Assembly: GCA_017979445.1 (NCBI GenBank)
Contig: CM030711.1
Coordinates: forward strand, 13,227,092 to 13,291,091
Length of the DNA stretch: 64,000 nt
Direction of reading: 5' to 3'
Source of the DNA: Akebia trifoliata
Taxonomy: Eukaryota > Streptophyta > Magnoliopsida > Ranunculales > Lardizabalaceae
This document shows, piece after piece, positions 1 through 11,307 of the stretch (position 1 is its first letter; every line of letters begins with the position of its first letter). Made by a program: the position numbers and the translations under genes. Below the pieces are notes generated by a model. That model saw only the letters and a program-made list of their open reading frames with translations, did no database searches and had not been told where the DNA came from.

Positions 1-365
1 CTTTTTGAATAATATAATGAATAGGCTTTTTGAAGTGCCTATAAACCTAAGTTCGAGTCCGAGAAACGATACTCCAACTTTTTGAATCATAGAATGAATA
101 GGCTTTTTGAAGTGCCTATAAACCTAAGTTTGAGTCCGAGAAACGAGACTCCAACTTTTTGAATCATAGAATGAATAGGCTTTTTGAAGTGCCTATAAAC
201 CTAAGTTCGAGTCCGAGAAACAAGACTCCAACTTTTTGAATAATATATAGGCTTTTTGAAGTGCCTGCAAACCTTAGCTCTAGTTCAAGAAACGAGACTC
301 CATATTTAATAGGATTGTTTAAGTTCCTGTAAACCTTAGCTAGAGTCCGAGAAACGAGACTCCAG
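1..365. repeat. 77-bp tandem repeat array (about 5 units)
   Basis: The phrase ACTCCAACTTTTTGAAT recurs at 71, 148 and 225 (77-bp spacing), then in diverged, shorter units at 296 and 359. Each unit contains AATAGGCTTTTTGAAGTGCC and GAGTCCGAGAAACGA. The first units are nearly identical and the last ones decay toward 480. The array continues to the left edge, so its full copy number is unknown. Confidence 0.9.
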
Positions 366-920
366 CTTTGTTTGAATCATATTGAATTAACAGGATTGTT
401 TAAGTTCTTTAGCCGAGAAGCGTGGCTACAATAGGTTCGAGTCCGATAAACGAGACTCATACTTTTTCGAACTCTAAAAAAGAATTTCAAATAGGATTTA
501 ACGAAGTTCCTACATTATTATGACTCCAATTACTTTATTGTTCAACCTTGCCATGATTGCTTTCGTTGCATAAGCACATTTCAATTTTGAATCATTATTG
601 TCAGTGAGAGAAGATCTCTAGGACCTGACACATTTTTATTCAGTTTCACACAATACACACACTCACACTTGCACTTTTTAGTCAAGGATAATTCTTTAAA
701 ATTCAAAGATCTGATACTGTCAGTGAGAGCTCACGCTTGAGGACCTGACAACATTTTTGTTTGGGGAGAGTTTTACGCTCAAGGATCCAAACGCCCCGAC
801 GAATTGCTAAATCAGGCTGCAAAATGAACTGTCACTAGCTTTGACATTCGGATATCGCACTATCTACCAAAATAGATTTGCTATCTAGTTTGCTTCAACC
901 CTCTGCCAAAGAGGGGCATC
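1..920 (+). mobile_element. 3' internal end of a Ty3/gypsy (Tat/Ogre-like) element
   Basis: Noncoding stretch between the lost pol region (off the left edge) and the LTR that starts at 921. It carries a 77-bp tandem array (1-365) and two diverged blocks built on GTCAGTGAGAG ... AGGACCTGACA (about 600-630 and 719-750). It ends in a purine-rich tract, AAAGAGGGG (908-916), just before the LTR, as expected of a polypurine tract. Tandem repeats between pol and the 3' LTR are known for Ogre/Tat elements; the lineage call is inferred from that and from LTR features. No ORF is visible. Confidence 0.6.
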
Positions 921-2679
921 TGTAGACACCCCATTTTTGCATCCGCCTGATTAATCAACTCCCCAACCCGATCGCAATGATTCCCAATGATGGATGTTAT
1001 TTCCATTGCTTTATTTTGTTACCAGAAATGTTTCAGAAATTCAGATGAGGTATCTCAAACTGACAAAATCTTAGAAACCACGCTACGCTAGGAAAATACG
1101 ACTCCAGAAATATAGAAATCATCATCTTGCAGACCTAAAAAGAAGCTTCACGATAAAAATCACTAAAAATTGATCAAATTACCAAAATACCCCTAACATC
1201 AAAACAACCTTAGAGTTTACGTTACGATTAGAAAAACTCATTCAAACACATAAAATAACAAATCGAAATCAAATAAATCATTTCGCCAATTTTAACAGAA
1301 ATCGACAAAATTACAAAAATGCCCCTTATAAAGCTCATGACCATTTCACACAAAAAATTTCATAAATGACAGAAACTAATACTTCTATTGAATTCCTTAC
1401 GAAAAATTGATTCTAAAACATCCTAGAACATTAAAAATCGACTTAAAACGTGAAAAGTCCTTTTCGGGGATAAAACGGTAATTTCACAATTTTCATAATT
1501 AAAAATTTTGAAATTAATAAATAAAACATTAAATAATTAAAGTGAAACATTGATGAAATTAATTTAAAATTTTGAATTAAAAAAATCGATCAATCGGGCT
1601 TTCAAGTAAAATTGTTGAGGGTTCGTGAGATATTTCTTTAAAGACCCCTCCATTTGGGGTCCAAAAAATTAAAGATATAATAGAGAGGGGTTCTCCAAAA
1701 AATCAAAGTCAACCAAGCAAGACTAAAGTCAAAATCTTAAAGTCAATCTAGTGAGACTAAAGTCAAAATTAAAGTCAATTAAGCAAGACTGAAGTCAAAG
1801 ATATTAAAAGTCAATCAATTAAGACTAAAGTCAAAATATTAAAAGTCAATCAAATAAGATCAAAAGTCAAAATCATAATAGAATTCTAATTAAATAATAA
1901 CTCTATCTAATAGAGTTCTAACTAAAAACCAATTCTACCTAAAACAATTCTAATTAAAACACAATTCTACCTAAAACAATTCTAACTAAAATATAACTCT
2001 AATTAAAAGAGTTATAATAAAAAACTAATGCTATCTAAATCAACCCTTAAAAAAATCTATAAATAGAGGTCCTCACACCTTATTTTCGTATCAAGTCATA
2101 AATCCTAAGAAAAGTAGGTCTAAAAGCCCCCCTAGCCTCCCATAAATCCTAGTTTTGGAGTCCCAACTCCTTACCTAACATCCATCCTTTGATTTTAACC
2201 TAAAGAACACCTAAAAGCCCTCCAAAAACACTTTAAAATCCATTAACAAACTCGAAGAATTCAGATCCAAGAAAGAAGAGATACCTTGCCTCGGAGATCG
2301 AAAATCAAATTCGAAAACAGAACGAAGCAAAAAATACGATACAAAGAGCAATTTTTGTCGGATCTGAGGGAACAAAGTCTTTGCTATCGGAAAGGTATAA
2401 CTTCTTATTTTTTATTTTTTTTATTATTATCTAGGTTTTTTTAGCAATGTAACCTATTTGGGAAGTTAGTAGAGACCGGCTTTGGCGGGGCAGGGTTGGT
2501 GCCTAACACCTTCCAACCCCGTAACATGATCTCCGAATTCAGTTTTTTCTGTTCTAGATTAGTCCTTTATCTGTTTAGAGTCATTGATCGGTTCCTAGAC
2601 CGTAATAACTAGGTGGCGACTCCCAAACCTCAAGGGTCAAAAGCGGATCCGCGCACCCCGCGGATGGAGGGGGCTTTCA
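921..2679 (+). mobile_element. LTR of a Tat/Ogre-like gypsy element (3' LTR, 1759 bp)
   Basis: It starts TGTAGACACCCC directly after a polypurine tract and ends GGGGGCTTTCA, giving TG...CA ends. A TATAAATA box lies at 2058-2065. The block GGTGCCTAACACCTTCC (about 2490) and the segment GGTGGCGACTCC near the 3' end (about 2611) recur in the minus-strand LTRs at 42853 and 57496, so all three belong to related families. The right border falls exactly inside a copia protease codon series, so the element inserted into copia-1. The 5' LTR and the matching target duplication (expected AACTG) lie outside the window. Confidence 0.75.
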
Positions 2680-3667
2680 AAACTGCTTCACCATCCAACT
2701 CCTCAAAGTTGGAAAACCAGTCCCTATTGGGACACATATGATAAGTGCAACCCGAGTCCAAAATCCACTCATCTGAATGGCATACCAATGATGAACCAGT
2801 TAGTGCAAATTCAAAATCATCATCATCACCACATGCAACATTCACATTTGAATTTTTCTTGTCCTTATTTTGCAAAAGTGGACAATCCTTTTTCCAATGC
2901 CCTTTCTTTCGACAATAGGCACATTCATCCTTCATGGGAATTTTTCTATCGGATGATACTCCTCTTGTTTTGGAACGAGACTTACCCCGTCTACCAGATT
3001 TCCTGTTTTCTGATCTGCCCCTTACAATCAAAGCTTATGATGTTGCACCTCCATAGGCCTGTTTGTCCTTCTTCCGATACTCATTATTTATCAAAGCATT
3101 AGACACATCATCAAATTTAATTTCATCTTTCCCATATAGTAAAGTGGTAATCAAATGCTCATAAGTATCAGGTAATGAATTTAATAGTAGCAATGCTTTG
3201 TCCTCATCTTTAATTTTAACATCAAGATTCTGTAAATTAGCAAGAATTTTATTATAATTATTCAAATGTTCAGACATCGAAATACCTTCTTTGTACTGGA
3301 AACGGAAAAGTTTCTTCTTCAGATAGAGACGATTTTCCATGCTCTTGGTCATGTGCTTGTCTTCCAATTTCTTCCACAACTCTTTAGCCGAAGTCTCTTT
3401 CATAACAAAATACTTCTGATCTTTAGCAAGACAAAGCCTGATTGTGCCACAAGCTTGACGATTGATCTTCTCCCAAACATTATTTTCCATCTCTGCAGGT
3501 TTATCCTCAAGAGCAATATCTAACTCTTGTTGAGTCAAAACATCCAAAACTTCGCATTGCCACATGCCGAAGTTATTTGTTCCATCGAATTTTTCTACTT
3601 CAAATTTAGCATTTGAGATCGTAGTCTTTGCTGCTAATACCGATTTAGAAGATGATTCATTTGACAT
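2680..3667 (-). pseudogene. copia-1 gag and start of protease (one nonsense codon, truncated)
   Basis: Capsid-like Gag followed by the aspartic protease of a Ty1/copia polyprotein. The likely ATG is at 3667 (MSNESSSKS); the frame upstream has no better start. The capsid region (UBN2/gag type, about residues 15-200) is open to 3038. An in-frame TAA at 3035-3037 (GATS-stop-ALIV) interrupts it; a single substitution of a GAA-like codon would explain it. After the stop, the same frame continues through a basic linker, a zinc knuckle CAYCRKKGHWKKDC (about 2882-2923) and the protease motif WILDSGCTYHMC (about 2730-2766). The frame is cut after the DGEAV residues by the gypsy LTR at 2679. So this copy has two separate lesions: the point stop and the insertion. 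Confidence 0.85.
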
Positions 3668-3718
3668 CTTTCCTCCAAATATCAAATCCACAAACAATCA
3701 CCAATGCCTAAGTCGCAA

Positions 3719-3735
3719 CCCAGGCTCTGATACCA
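3719..3735 (-). other. copia-1 primer binding site (tRNA-Met)
   Basis: The minus strand reads TGGTATCAGAGCCTGGG, complementary to the 3' end of plant initiator tRNA-Met. It lies 3 nt inside the 5' LTR border at 3739. Confidence 0.9.
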
Positions 3736-3738
3736 ATT

Positions 3739-4143
3739 TGTTGTGCAAAAAGCCTCGCGAAAACTCTTACACACAATATTGATGATTACTTTAAATCATA
3801 TGAACAAATAACAAATATGCAGAGAAAAAAAAAATTCAATCACAAGAAAGAGAAACAAATTTATGTGGTTCTGCAATAGCCTACTCCATAGGCAGCAAGG
3901 ATCAATCCTCTTTATTTCTTTTGTTTACTTCCTTCAAAGAACTACGTACATCTCTTGTTTCTAAAAACAAAAAAAAAACAGAGTGTTTTTCTTTTTTTTT
4001 TTCTCTCTACATATTGATAGAGACGTAACTAAAAAATACGTGTAAAAACAGATCCTAAAAAATAGGATCTCAAAAAACTAAATCCCACTACAAAGGGATT
4101 GTGCAAATCCACGTCTTCAGCAAATCCAGCCACCGACCCAACA
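3739..4143 (-). mobile_element. copia-1 5' LTR (405 bp)
   Basis: On the plus strand it runs TGTTGTGC ... CCCAACA, so both orientations begin TG and end CA. It contains the common plant copia LTR phrase ATGTGGTTCTGCAATAGCCTA (about 3863). The outer flank starts TTCAC; the partner duplication cannot be checked because the other end of the element is outside the window. Confidence 0.8.
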
Positions 4144-5785
4144 TTCACCGCATCCCTTACTTCTCCAAAGATCAAAGTAGGTAATGGAGCTCTTCTTTAG
4201 CAATCAAACTCTGACACTTATCACTAGAAAACAGAGGTCAAGAGGATTTTTTTCTTATGTATCCGAAGAAAAAGATCTATGATTTTATACTCTTGTCATG
4301 TCAGCCGCATATAAAAAAATCACATGCATTCGTAACGATTCTTGAAGAATAAATATATAATAATAATAATAAGAGGAAGAAGGAAAGGAGAGAGAGAAGG
4401 TTGAAAGGATGACCACGATAGTGGCTGGGTTGGATTCCCTTGTATAAATGGAGTGCCAAAATCTAGAATTAAAAATGTTTGTTGCTTACGTAAAAATGAG
4501 TGGCTGGGTTCCTTGTACAAGTTTTAAAATTATGATTAAGACCTCTCTTAATCAAGAGTTTGTTAGACATACCTCCTTAAGTTGGTAAAATATTAAAGAT
4601 AACCCCTTGGGTTTTCATACATATCACCTCCACCTCCACCTTGATTGTGTTAATCCACCTTGATTGTTTCAATCTTTGAGAGACTAATATAAAAAGACCT
4701 AAATGTCATCTTTTTCAATTCTTAACCAATTAATGAACCTTAGTTTTTCTCCCAAAAGTGTTGTTGTCTTTAACCTCTATGATAAAGATTTTTATCCTCG
4801 TGTTCAAACTCAGACTCAATCTTCTCAACTTTAAAACCTTAAGAAAAATAACAGTTTTAGAAAGTTGAACAAATCAAAGGTTTTAGATGTTAAGGGCTAT
4901 AGACTGTAGACATAAACAGCTTGAAAATAATATCGAAAGGTTGAAGGGTTTAAAGTCAATGGGTTTGGAGATTAAAAACATAAAGAAAAATGAAAGAGAA
5001 AAAGAAAAAGGAAAGGTACTGGGTTAGTGTTTGAACATGCTGAATTTGAAGTCTTCAAATTAGTAGACTCTAAACAAGTTTGAATTCCAACCTGATCGAT
5101 CTTTAATTCACTATTCATTCTTTAAAATATTGTTCATCACTTGGAAAAATGAATGGGGAATATGATAGGTGAGGGAAAATATGGTTGTTGAAACTGGTTC
5201 ATAAGAGACAATGTCAAAAATGCCATTTTATAAAAATAAAAATAAGGGATATGATTGGTATTTTAAAAAGGTGAACAATGATATAGAGAGTAAAATTCTC
5301 TCTCCTCTCTATGTTGGAATTGAAGACGTGAACAATGAATATCAACATTTTGAAGACCGGTTAAAGTTTGGTTCAGAAGTCTCTGTGGAGGTAAATTTTT
5401 GTTTATCTGACCTCCACTACTTCTGTCTGAGCCTAGGTGGGGATGTGTGCTACTTGCAAAGCCTCCGATGCTCAGGTCAGACAAAAGCTTAAGAAAAAAA
5501 ATATATTGAGTGAATTCCTTGGGTTGGAATTGAGTACATTTCTAGGGTAATCCCCTAACTATTTATAGGATGGATTTGGTTGCTTACTCCCCTCCATCTT
5601 ATTTGTGATTTGGGCTTTGATCTTAGTACCTGTTGTAGCACCTTGATTCTTGATAATATATAAGAAAACTCCTTCGTCTACAGTTACTATCTATGATTCT
5701 TCTAGGATATTGGGATATCCATTTGAATTATTCTCTCCAATATTTTCTTGCTCAATATATACTTCTTCCCAAATTAATCGACCTT
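4144..5785. other. Noncoding spacer, no gene recognised
   Basis: AT-rich sequence with short chance ORFs. A TATTTATA motif near 5560 and a repeat-like phrase around 5400-5480 hint at old transposon sequence, but no ends or domains can be defined. The last five bases before copia-2 (ATGCA, 5786-5790) are its target duplication. Confidence 0.6.
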
Positions 5786-5790
5786 ATGCA

Positions 5791-6249
5791 TGTAAGGAAT
5801 TCAACCCGAAATTCCCAACCTGTGAGAAACAAAAATAGAAAAAAAAAACACACGTCGAAAAAGAAAGTAATTACACGCACAAGACAGTATTTACGTGGTT
5901 TGGCAATTTGCCTACATCCACGGAGTTGCAGGGATTTCACTATTATCGAGAAAAATTACAAAGTGCCGCTCTAGTCCCAAAAACGACAATCAAGACCATA
6001 AAAAACCCTAATCACCAAAAACGACTTCTATATACTATGCATAGGATTTACAATGGGTTACAAAACGGGCCCAAATTTTTTTCTGGGGGCGTTGCCCCCA
6101 GGAGGCTTGTCCATGAACGCTCCAGCTTGGGCCTATTGGTCCAAACCTCCACCCCATGGACTAAGCCTCAAAAAATCTCCCATCAAAATACAACACAAAC
6201 ATTATTGGGGTCAGATTGTCAACTGGATCAAACATAACTAGGTTTCACA
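5791..6249 (-). mobile_element. copia-2 LTR A (outer, one end trimmed)
   Basis: Plus strand starts TGTAAGGAATTCAACCCG, as LTRs B and C do. It aligns through ATAACTAGG and then stops about 18 bp short of the CCCAACA end seen in the other two. The join to gag-leader sequence is near CA(G/A)TACGCG, around 6249. Confidence 0.85.
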
Positions 6250-6350
6250 GTACGCGAAATCTGTGCCATCGACCTTTTCTATTCCAAACACCTTTCTTCT
6301 TCCTCTGCCATTGTTCCCACTCAAACCTTACCCTAGACTCTGATACCAGT
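6250..6350 (-). mobile_element. Remnant of a second copia-2 internal region (primer site and gag start)
   Basis: About 100 bp matching 10734-10835: the leader, the tRNA-Met primer site (6331-6348, minus strand TGGTATCAGAGTCTAGGG) and the first Gag codons. The rest of the internal region is missing between here and LTR A. Confidence 0.85.
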
Positions 6351-6818
6351 TGTAAGGAATTCAACCCGAAATTCCCAACCTATGAGAAACAAAAATAGAG
6401 AAAAAACACATGTTGAAAAAGAAAGTAATCACACGCATAAGACAGTATTTACGTGGTTCGGCAATTTGCCTATGTCCACGAAGTTGCAGGAATTTCACTA
6501 TTATCAAGAAGAATTACAAAGTGTGGCTCTAGTCCCAAAAATGACAACCAATACCATAAAAAACCCTAATCACCAAAAATGACTTCTATATACTGCGCAC
6601 AGGATTTACAATGGGGTACAAAACGGGCCCAAATTTTTTTTCTGGGGACGTTGCCCCCAGGAGGCTTTTCCATGAGCGCTCCAGCTTAGGCATATTGGCC
6701 CAAAAATCCACTCCATGGACTAAGCCTCAGAAAATCTCCCATCCAAATACCACGCAAACATTATTCGGGTTGGGTCATCAATCGGATCGAACATAACTAG
6801 GCTCCACAAAGCCCAACA
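6351..6818 (-). mobile_element. copia-2 LTR B (middle, 468 bp)
   Basis: TGTAAGG ... GCCCAACA on the plus strand. It is followed at 6819-6835 by the minus-strand polypurine tract (AAGTGGGAGATT), so it serves as 3' LTR of the long unit. It also abuts the primer site of the deleted unit, so it would have served as that unit's 5' LTR. Confidence 0.9.
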
Positions 6819-6904
6819 AATCTCCCACTTGGAGACTAGTTTAACCACCAACATCAACTGCAATCTTTCAAAAACAATCCCTCATCCCTGCAACTCATCC
6901 TCTT

Positions 6905-9900
6905 ATCCTCAAGCTAAAAGACCAACTGAAGCTGCACACAGCTTTAGTTTCTCAATAGTGACACCCTTAGTCAACATGTATGACGGGTTCTTAAATACAC
7001 AGATCTTCTCGAGTATTACCAGCTTATCTTCAACAAGGTACCGGATAAAGTGGTATTTTATTTGTATATGTTTCAACTTTGAATGAAAAGTCAAATTTTT
7101 AGCAAAAAAAATTGCACTCTGACTGTCACTGTGTAAAATGCCCGTCTCATGTTTCTTGCCCAATTCATCTAAGAAATCATATAGCAAAATCATTTCCTTT
7201 CCAACTTCAGTTGCTGCAACATACTCAACTTCTATAGTAGACGAAGTAACAATCTTTTGTAAATTTGAAGCCCAAGATATAATTGTACCACCCAGAGTAA
7301 ATACAAACCCTGTAGTACTCTTTCTACTATCAACATCACCAGCAAAATCAGCATCTACATAACCCTACAGTTTCAAACTTGCACCTGTGAAGCAAAGACA
7401 TGTATCTAATGAACCCCTCAGATATCTCAGCATCCACTTGACTGCCTCCCAATGCTGGTTTCCAAGCCTACTCATGAATCTGCTCACAACTTCCATTGTA
7501 TGTGCGATGTCTTGCCTTATACACACCATAACATACATCAAGCTGCCAATAGCTGAGGCATAGGGCACCTTGCTCATATGGTCCTTTTCTTCTTCTGTCT
7601 TCGGTGATTACTTTTTGCTTAGTTTGAAATGACTACCCAAAGGTATGCTCACTGGTTTAACTTCATTCATGTTAAACCTGCTGAGAATTTTCTTCACATA
7701 TTCTTACTGTGAAAGCTTCAATGTACCATTAGCCTTGTCTCTAATGATTTTCATACCAAGGATTTGCTTTGCAGCTCGCAAATCCTTCATTGCAAACTGT
7801 TTTGACAATTGCTTCTTCAGATTATTAATATCCATAATGCTAGACCCTACAATAAGCATATCATCCATATACAACAGTAAAATGATGTAAGACTTGTTAA
7901 AAGACTTAACATAACAACAATGATCAGCTTCACATCTCTTGAACCCAATTCTATGCATAAAGCTATCAAATTTCTTGTATCACTGTCTAGGAGCTTGTTT
8001 TAGGCCATACAAGCTCTTTCTGAGTTTGTAGATTAGATTTTATTGTCCTTGAACAATAAGCCCTTCTGACTAAATCATGTAAATGTCTTCCCTCAAGTCA
8101 CCATGAAGGAATGTTGTCTTCACATCTAACTGCTCAAGATGTAAGTTTTCTACAGCCACCATTCCCGACACCAGTTTAATTGTTGACATCTTCACAATTG
8201 GAGAAAATATTATAGTGTAGTCAATACCTTCCTTCTGTTGGAACCCTTTAACAACTAATCTGGCCTTATAACCTTTGCTACCATCATGCTCATTCTTTAT
8301 TCTGTATACCCACTTGCTGTGCAAAGCCTTTTTTCCTACTTGCAATTCAGTCAATTCCCATGTCTAATTCCCCAACAAGGAATCCATTTCATCTTTCATG
8401 GCTAACTCCCATTTACTTGAATTCTCATCTTGCAAGGCTTCATCATAACATTTTGGCTTACCACCATCAGTTAGCAGGAGATAATTTAGAGCGGGTGAAT
8501 AACTTTGTGGAGGTCTAATGGTCCTGGAAGATCTACGAACTTCAACTACAAGTGTACTTTGATATACCTGTGAATCTACATTCTCCTTATCTTCTCCACC
8601 CATTTTTTGAACAGTACTTTCAGTCAATTCATCTAAGTTGACAAACTCAGATTTATTTTGATATATCTCTGTAACATCTGGCACTACAGTTGACCTATCC
8701 TTATACATAACATGTTCATTAAATATCACATTTCTACTTCTGATGATTTTCCTATTTTGTTCATCCCAAAACCCATAGCCAAATTTCTCAACACCATAGC
8801 CAATGAAAAAAATTATTTTTGATTTTGCATCAAGTTTACTACAAGTATCAGAATCAATATGAACATAAGAAACACAATAAAAAACTTTTAAATGGGAAAA
8901 CTTTACCTTTTTACCGTTCCAAACCTCCTCAGGAAGTTTGAACTCCATGGGAACTGATAGTCCTCGATTTATCAGATAAGCTACAGTGCTAACAACATCA
9001 GCCCAAAAAGTTTTTGATAGTCCAGCATGCAACTTCATAGTCTTAGCACGCTCATTGAGAGTTCTGTTCATACGCTCAGCCACACCATTCTGCTCCCCAG
9101 GAATGGTTTTTTCCGTCCTAATTCCATGTGCAACGCAATACTCACTGAACCATCCATCTATGTACTCTCATCCATTATCTGATCTTAAATATTTTAGTTT
9201 CAAGCCTGTTTCTGTCTCAACCATGACCTTTCACTTCTTAAAATTTTCAAATACATCAGATTTATTTTTTAGAAAATAAACCCATACATTTCTGCTTGAG
9301 TCATCAATAAGGTGATGTAGTATCTTAAACCTCCAAGGGATGCGACCGGAGAAAGCCCCCACAAATCAGTGTGTACTAACTCCAATTTTTCAGCCTTCGG
9401 TGTTCTGCTAGTTTTCAAGAAACTCACCTTTTTTGTTTTCCTAAAATGTAGCTTTCACACATGTCAAAATCAATGGACTTCAATTCTGGTAGCTTTCCTC
9501 TTGATAGTAGCATCTTCATCCCTTTCTCACTCATGTGACCAAGCCTGCGATGCCACAGGCTTGTATCAGTGCTTGTTTCAGCAATTGCAACTGTATCTCT
9601 TGGACTTGAGGTCATATATAGAGTATCAGTTTTCTTTCCACGAGCTAATACTCTAACTCCCTTTGTAACCTTCCAAGTACCACCAACAAATAGTATTGCA
9701 TGACCTTCATCATCAAGTTGTCCAACAGAAATTAGATTCCTCCTCAAGTCAGGAATATGTCTAACCTTTTCCAGTAACCAAACAGACCTATTGGACAACA
9801 ATATCTTAACGTCTCCCATACCCACAACATCCAAGGCTAAACCATCAGCCAAATACACCTTAGCAAAATCACCTGCAACATAATTCTGTATGATTTCTCG

Positions 9901-9990
9901 ATAAGGAATGGTATGAAACGAAGCTCCTGAGTCCAAAATCCAATCATCAAGTGGACTATCTAATGTAAGAAGTAGTGCATCTTGCACCTC
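6905..9990 (-). pseudogene. copia-2 pol: protease, integrase, reverse transcriptase, RNase H (decayed)
   Basis: Pol polyprotein of a Tnt1-like (Tork) Ty1/copia element, in order on the minus strand. Protease WILDSGASFH (about 9915-9950). GAG-pre-integrase LWHRRLGHMSEKG (about 9520-9560). Integrase core with THTD-type Asp lost to a local frame change near 9375, RSDNG then a TGA in place of Gly before EY (about 9165-9180), and the Glu in NGVAERMNRT (about 9060-9085). Reverse transcriptase from KWVYRIKNEHDG (about 8310) through YMDD (about 7864-7875). RNase H down to about 6909, with HSDSQSA and a final MLTKG. Open pieces are 9987-9424, 9083-8364, 8354-8070, 7958-7704, 7577-7365 and 7193-6909; stops such as NQ-to-stop before TWELTEL (about 8360) separate them. 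It cannot make a full polyprotein. Confidence 0.9.
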
Positions 9991-10019
9991 TTCTGTTACA
10001 TCGTTAACATAATCATCTT

Positions 10020-10796
10020 CATTCTTCTTCTTAGGACTTTTGCATTGCCTCTTAAAGTGACCTATTTTCCCACAGTTCCAGCATTGTATTTGTTGGCCTG
10101 ATCTAGATTTACTTCTGTTCTAATTAGAATTTTTGGATTTTGATCTACCCCGATTTGAATTTCTGTCATTACCTCTGCCTCTTGTCTCAAGGTTTAAGGC
10201 AGAACCAGATCCTAAGGTTTCGCATGCATCTCTTCTACAAGTCTCTTCAGTTAGAATTAAATCTCGTATGTCATTGTACTTCAACTTTTCTTTACCTGTA
10301 GAATTGCTCACTGCCATCCTCATTGCCTCCCAACAGTTTGGTAAAAAAGCCAAAACGATCAGTGCACAGATCTCATCATCAAAATCAATTTCTACAGATG
10401 ACAATTGATTTGTGATAGTGTTAAATTCCTTCAGATGTTATGTTACTGATGCGTTCTCTGCCATCTTCAGATTGAATAGTTTCTTCATCAAATGCACCTT
10501 GTTGTTTGCTGACGGCTTTTCATACATACCAGACAAAGCCTTCATCAGATCTGCTGTGGTCTTCTCCTTTATAACATGTATGCAACAGACCTAGACAGAG
10601 TTAACCTGATAACTCCTAGTACCTGTCTATCAAGAAGAGCCCATTCCTCAGCTTTCATAGTTTCAGGTTTTTCCCCCAAAAGAAGCAGATGCAATTTCTT
10701 CCCATAGAGATAATCTTCAATCTGCATCCTCCAATACGCGAAATCTGTGTCATTGAACATTTCTATTCCAAACACATTTCCTGCTTCCTCTGCCAT
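10020..10796 (-). pseudogene. copia-2 gag (broken)
   Basis: Gag of the copia-2 element. The likely ATG is at 10796 (MAEEAGNVFGIEMF). The first piece, with YWRMQIEDYLYGKK and the AEEWALLDRQVLG region, runs to a stop near 10569. The middle part continues from 10404 to 10120 with INFDDE-like capsid sequence and a basic R/G/N-rich linker. A zinc knuckle CWNCGKIGHFKRQC lies at 10042-10083. At least one frameshift and one stop separate the pieces. Confidence 0.85.
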
Positions 10797-10815
10797 TCCT
10801 CCCACTCAAACCTAA

Positions 10816-10833
10816 CCCTAGGCTCTGATACCA
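10816..10833 (-). other. copia-2 primer binding site (tRNA-Met)
   Basis: Minus strand TGGTATCAGAGCCTAGGG, two bases inside LTR C. It is the intact counterpart of the site at 6331-6348. Confidence 0.9.
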
Positions 10834-10835
10834 GT

Positions 10836-11302
10836 TGTAAGGAATTCAACCCGAAATTCCCAACCTGTGAGAAACAAAAATAGAGAAAAAACACACGTCG
10901 AAAAAGAAAGTAATCACACGCATAAGACAATATTTACGTGGTTTGACAATTTGCCTACATCCACGGAATTGCAGGGATTTCACTATTATCGAGAAGAATT
11001 ACAAAGTGTGGCTCTAGTCCCAAAAATGACAACCAAGACCATAAAAACCCTAATCACTAAAAACGGCTTCTATATACTACGCACAAGATTTATAATAGGT
11101 TACAAAACGGGCTCAAAAAAAATTTCTGAGGGCGTTGCCCTCAGAAGGCTTTTGCATGAGCGCTCCAGCTTGGGCCTATCGGCTCAAGCCTCTACTCTAT
11201 GGACTAAGCCTCAGAAAATCTCCCATCAAAATACCACCCAAATATTATTCGGGTCGGATCGTCAACTAAATCAAACATAACTAGACTCCACAAAGCCCAA
11301 CA
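10836..11302 (-). mobile_element. copia-2 LTR C (5' LTR, 467 bp)
   Basis: TGTAAGG ... GCCCAACA on the plus strand, followed by ATGCA (11303-11307), which matches the five bases before LTR A. Minus-strand transcription of the element would start here; a TATATAG-like box is visible near 11070. Confidence 0.9.
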
Positions 11303-11307
11303 ATGCA

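Larger units (their letters stand above)
2680..4143 (-). mobile_element. copia-1: 5' part of a Ty1/copia element, cut by a gypsy insertion
   Basis: Read on the minus strand: 5' LTR (4143-3739), tRNA-Met primer site, gag and the start of protease. Homology stops at 2680, where the gypsy LTR begins; the rest of pol should lie beyond the left edge of the window. Confidence 0.85.
5791..11302 (-). mobile_element. copia-2: Tnt1/Tork-type element with three LTRs
   Basis: One insertion flanked by ATGCA on both sides (5786-5790 and 11303-11307). Read on the minus strand: LTR C (11302-10836), primer site, gag-pol, LTR B (6818-6351), a second primer site and gag start (6350-6250), then LTR A (6249-5791). 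The second internal region is almost entirely deleted. The order LTR-internal-LTR-(deleted internal)-LTR inside a single target duplication points to a tandem element produced by recombination or template switching. Confidence 0.9.

Noticed and set aside
2611..2622. GGTGGCGACTCC as a tRNA-Arg primer binding site
   Set aside because: In the solo LTR at 57496 the same block lies about 50 bp inside the LTR border set by the GGACT duplication, so here it is treated as LTR-internal.
2788..3102. Plus-strand ORF overlapping copia-1 gag
   Set aside because: Shadow of the minus-strand gag frame, which carries the zinc knuckle and protease motif.
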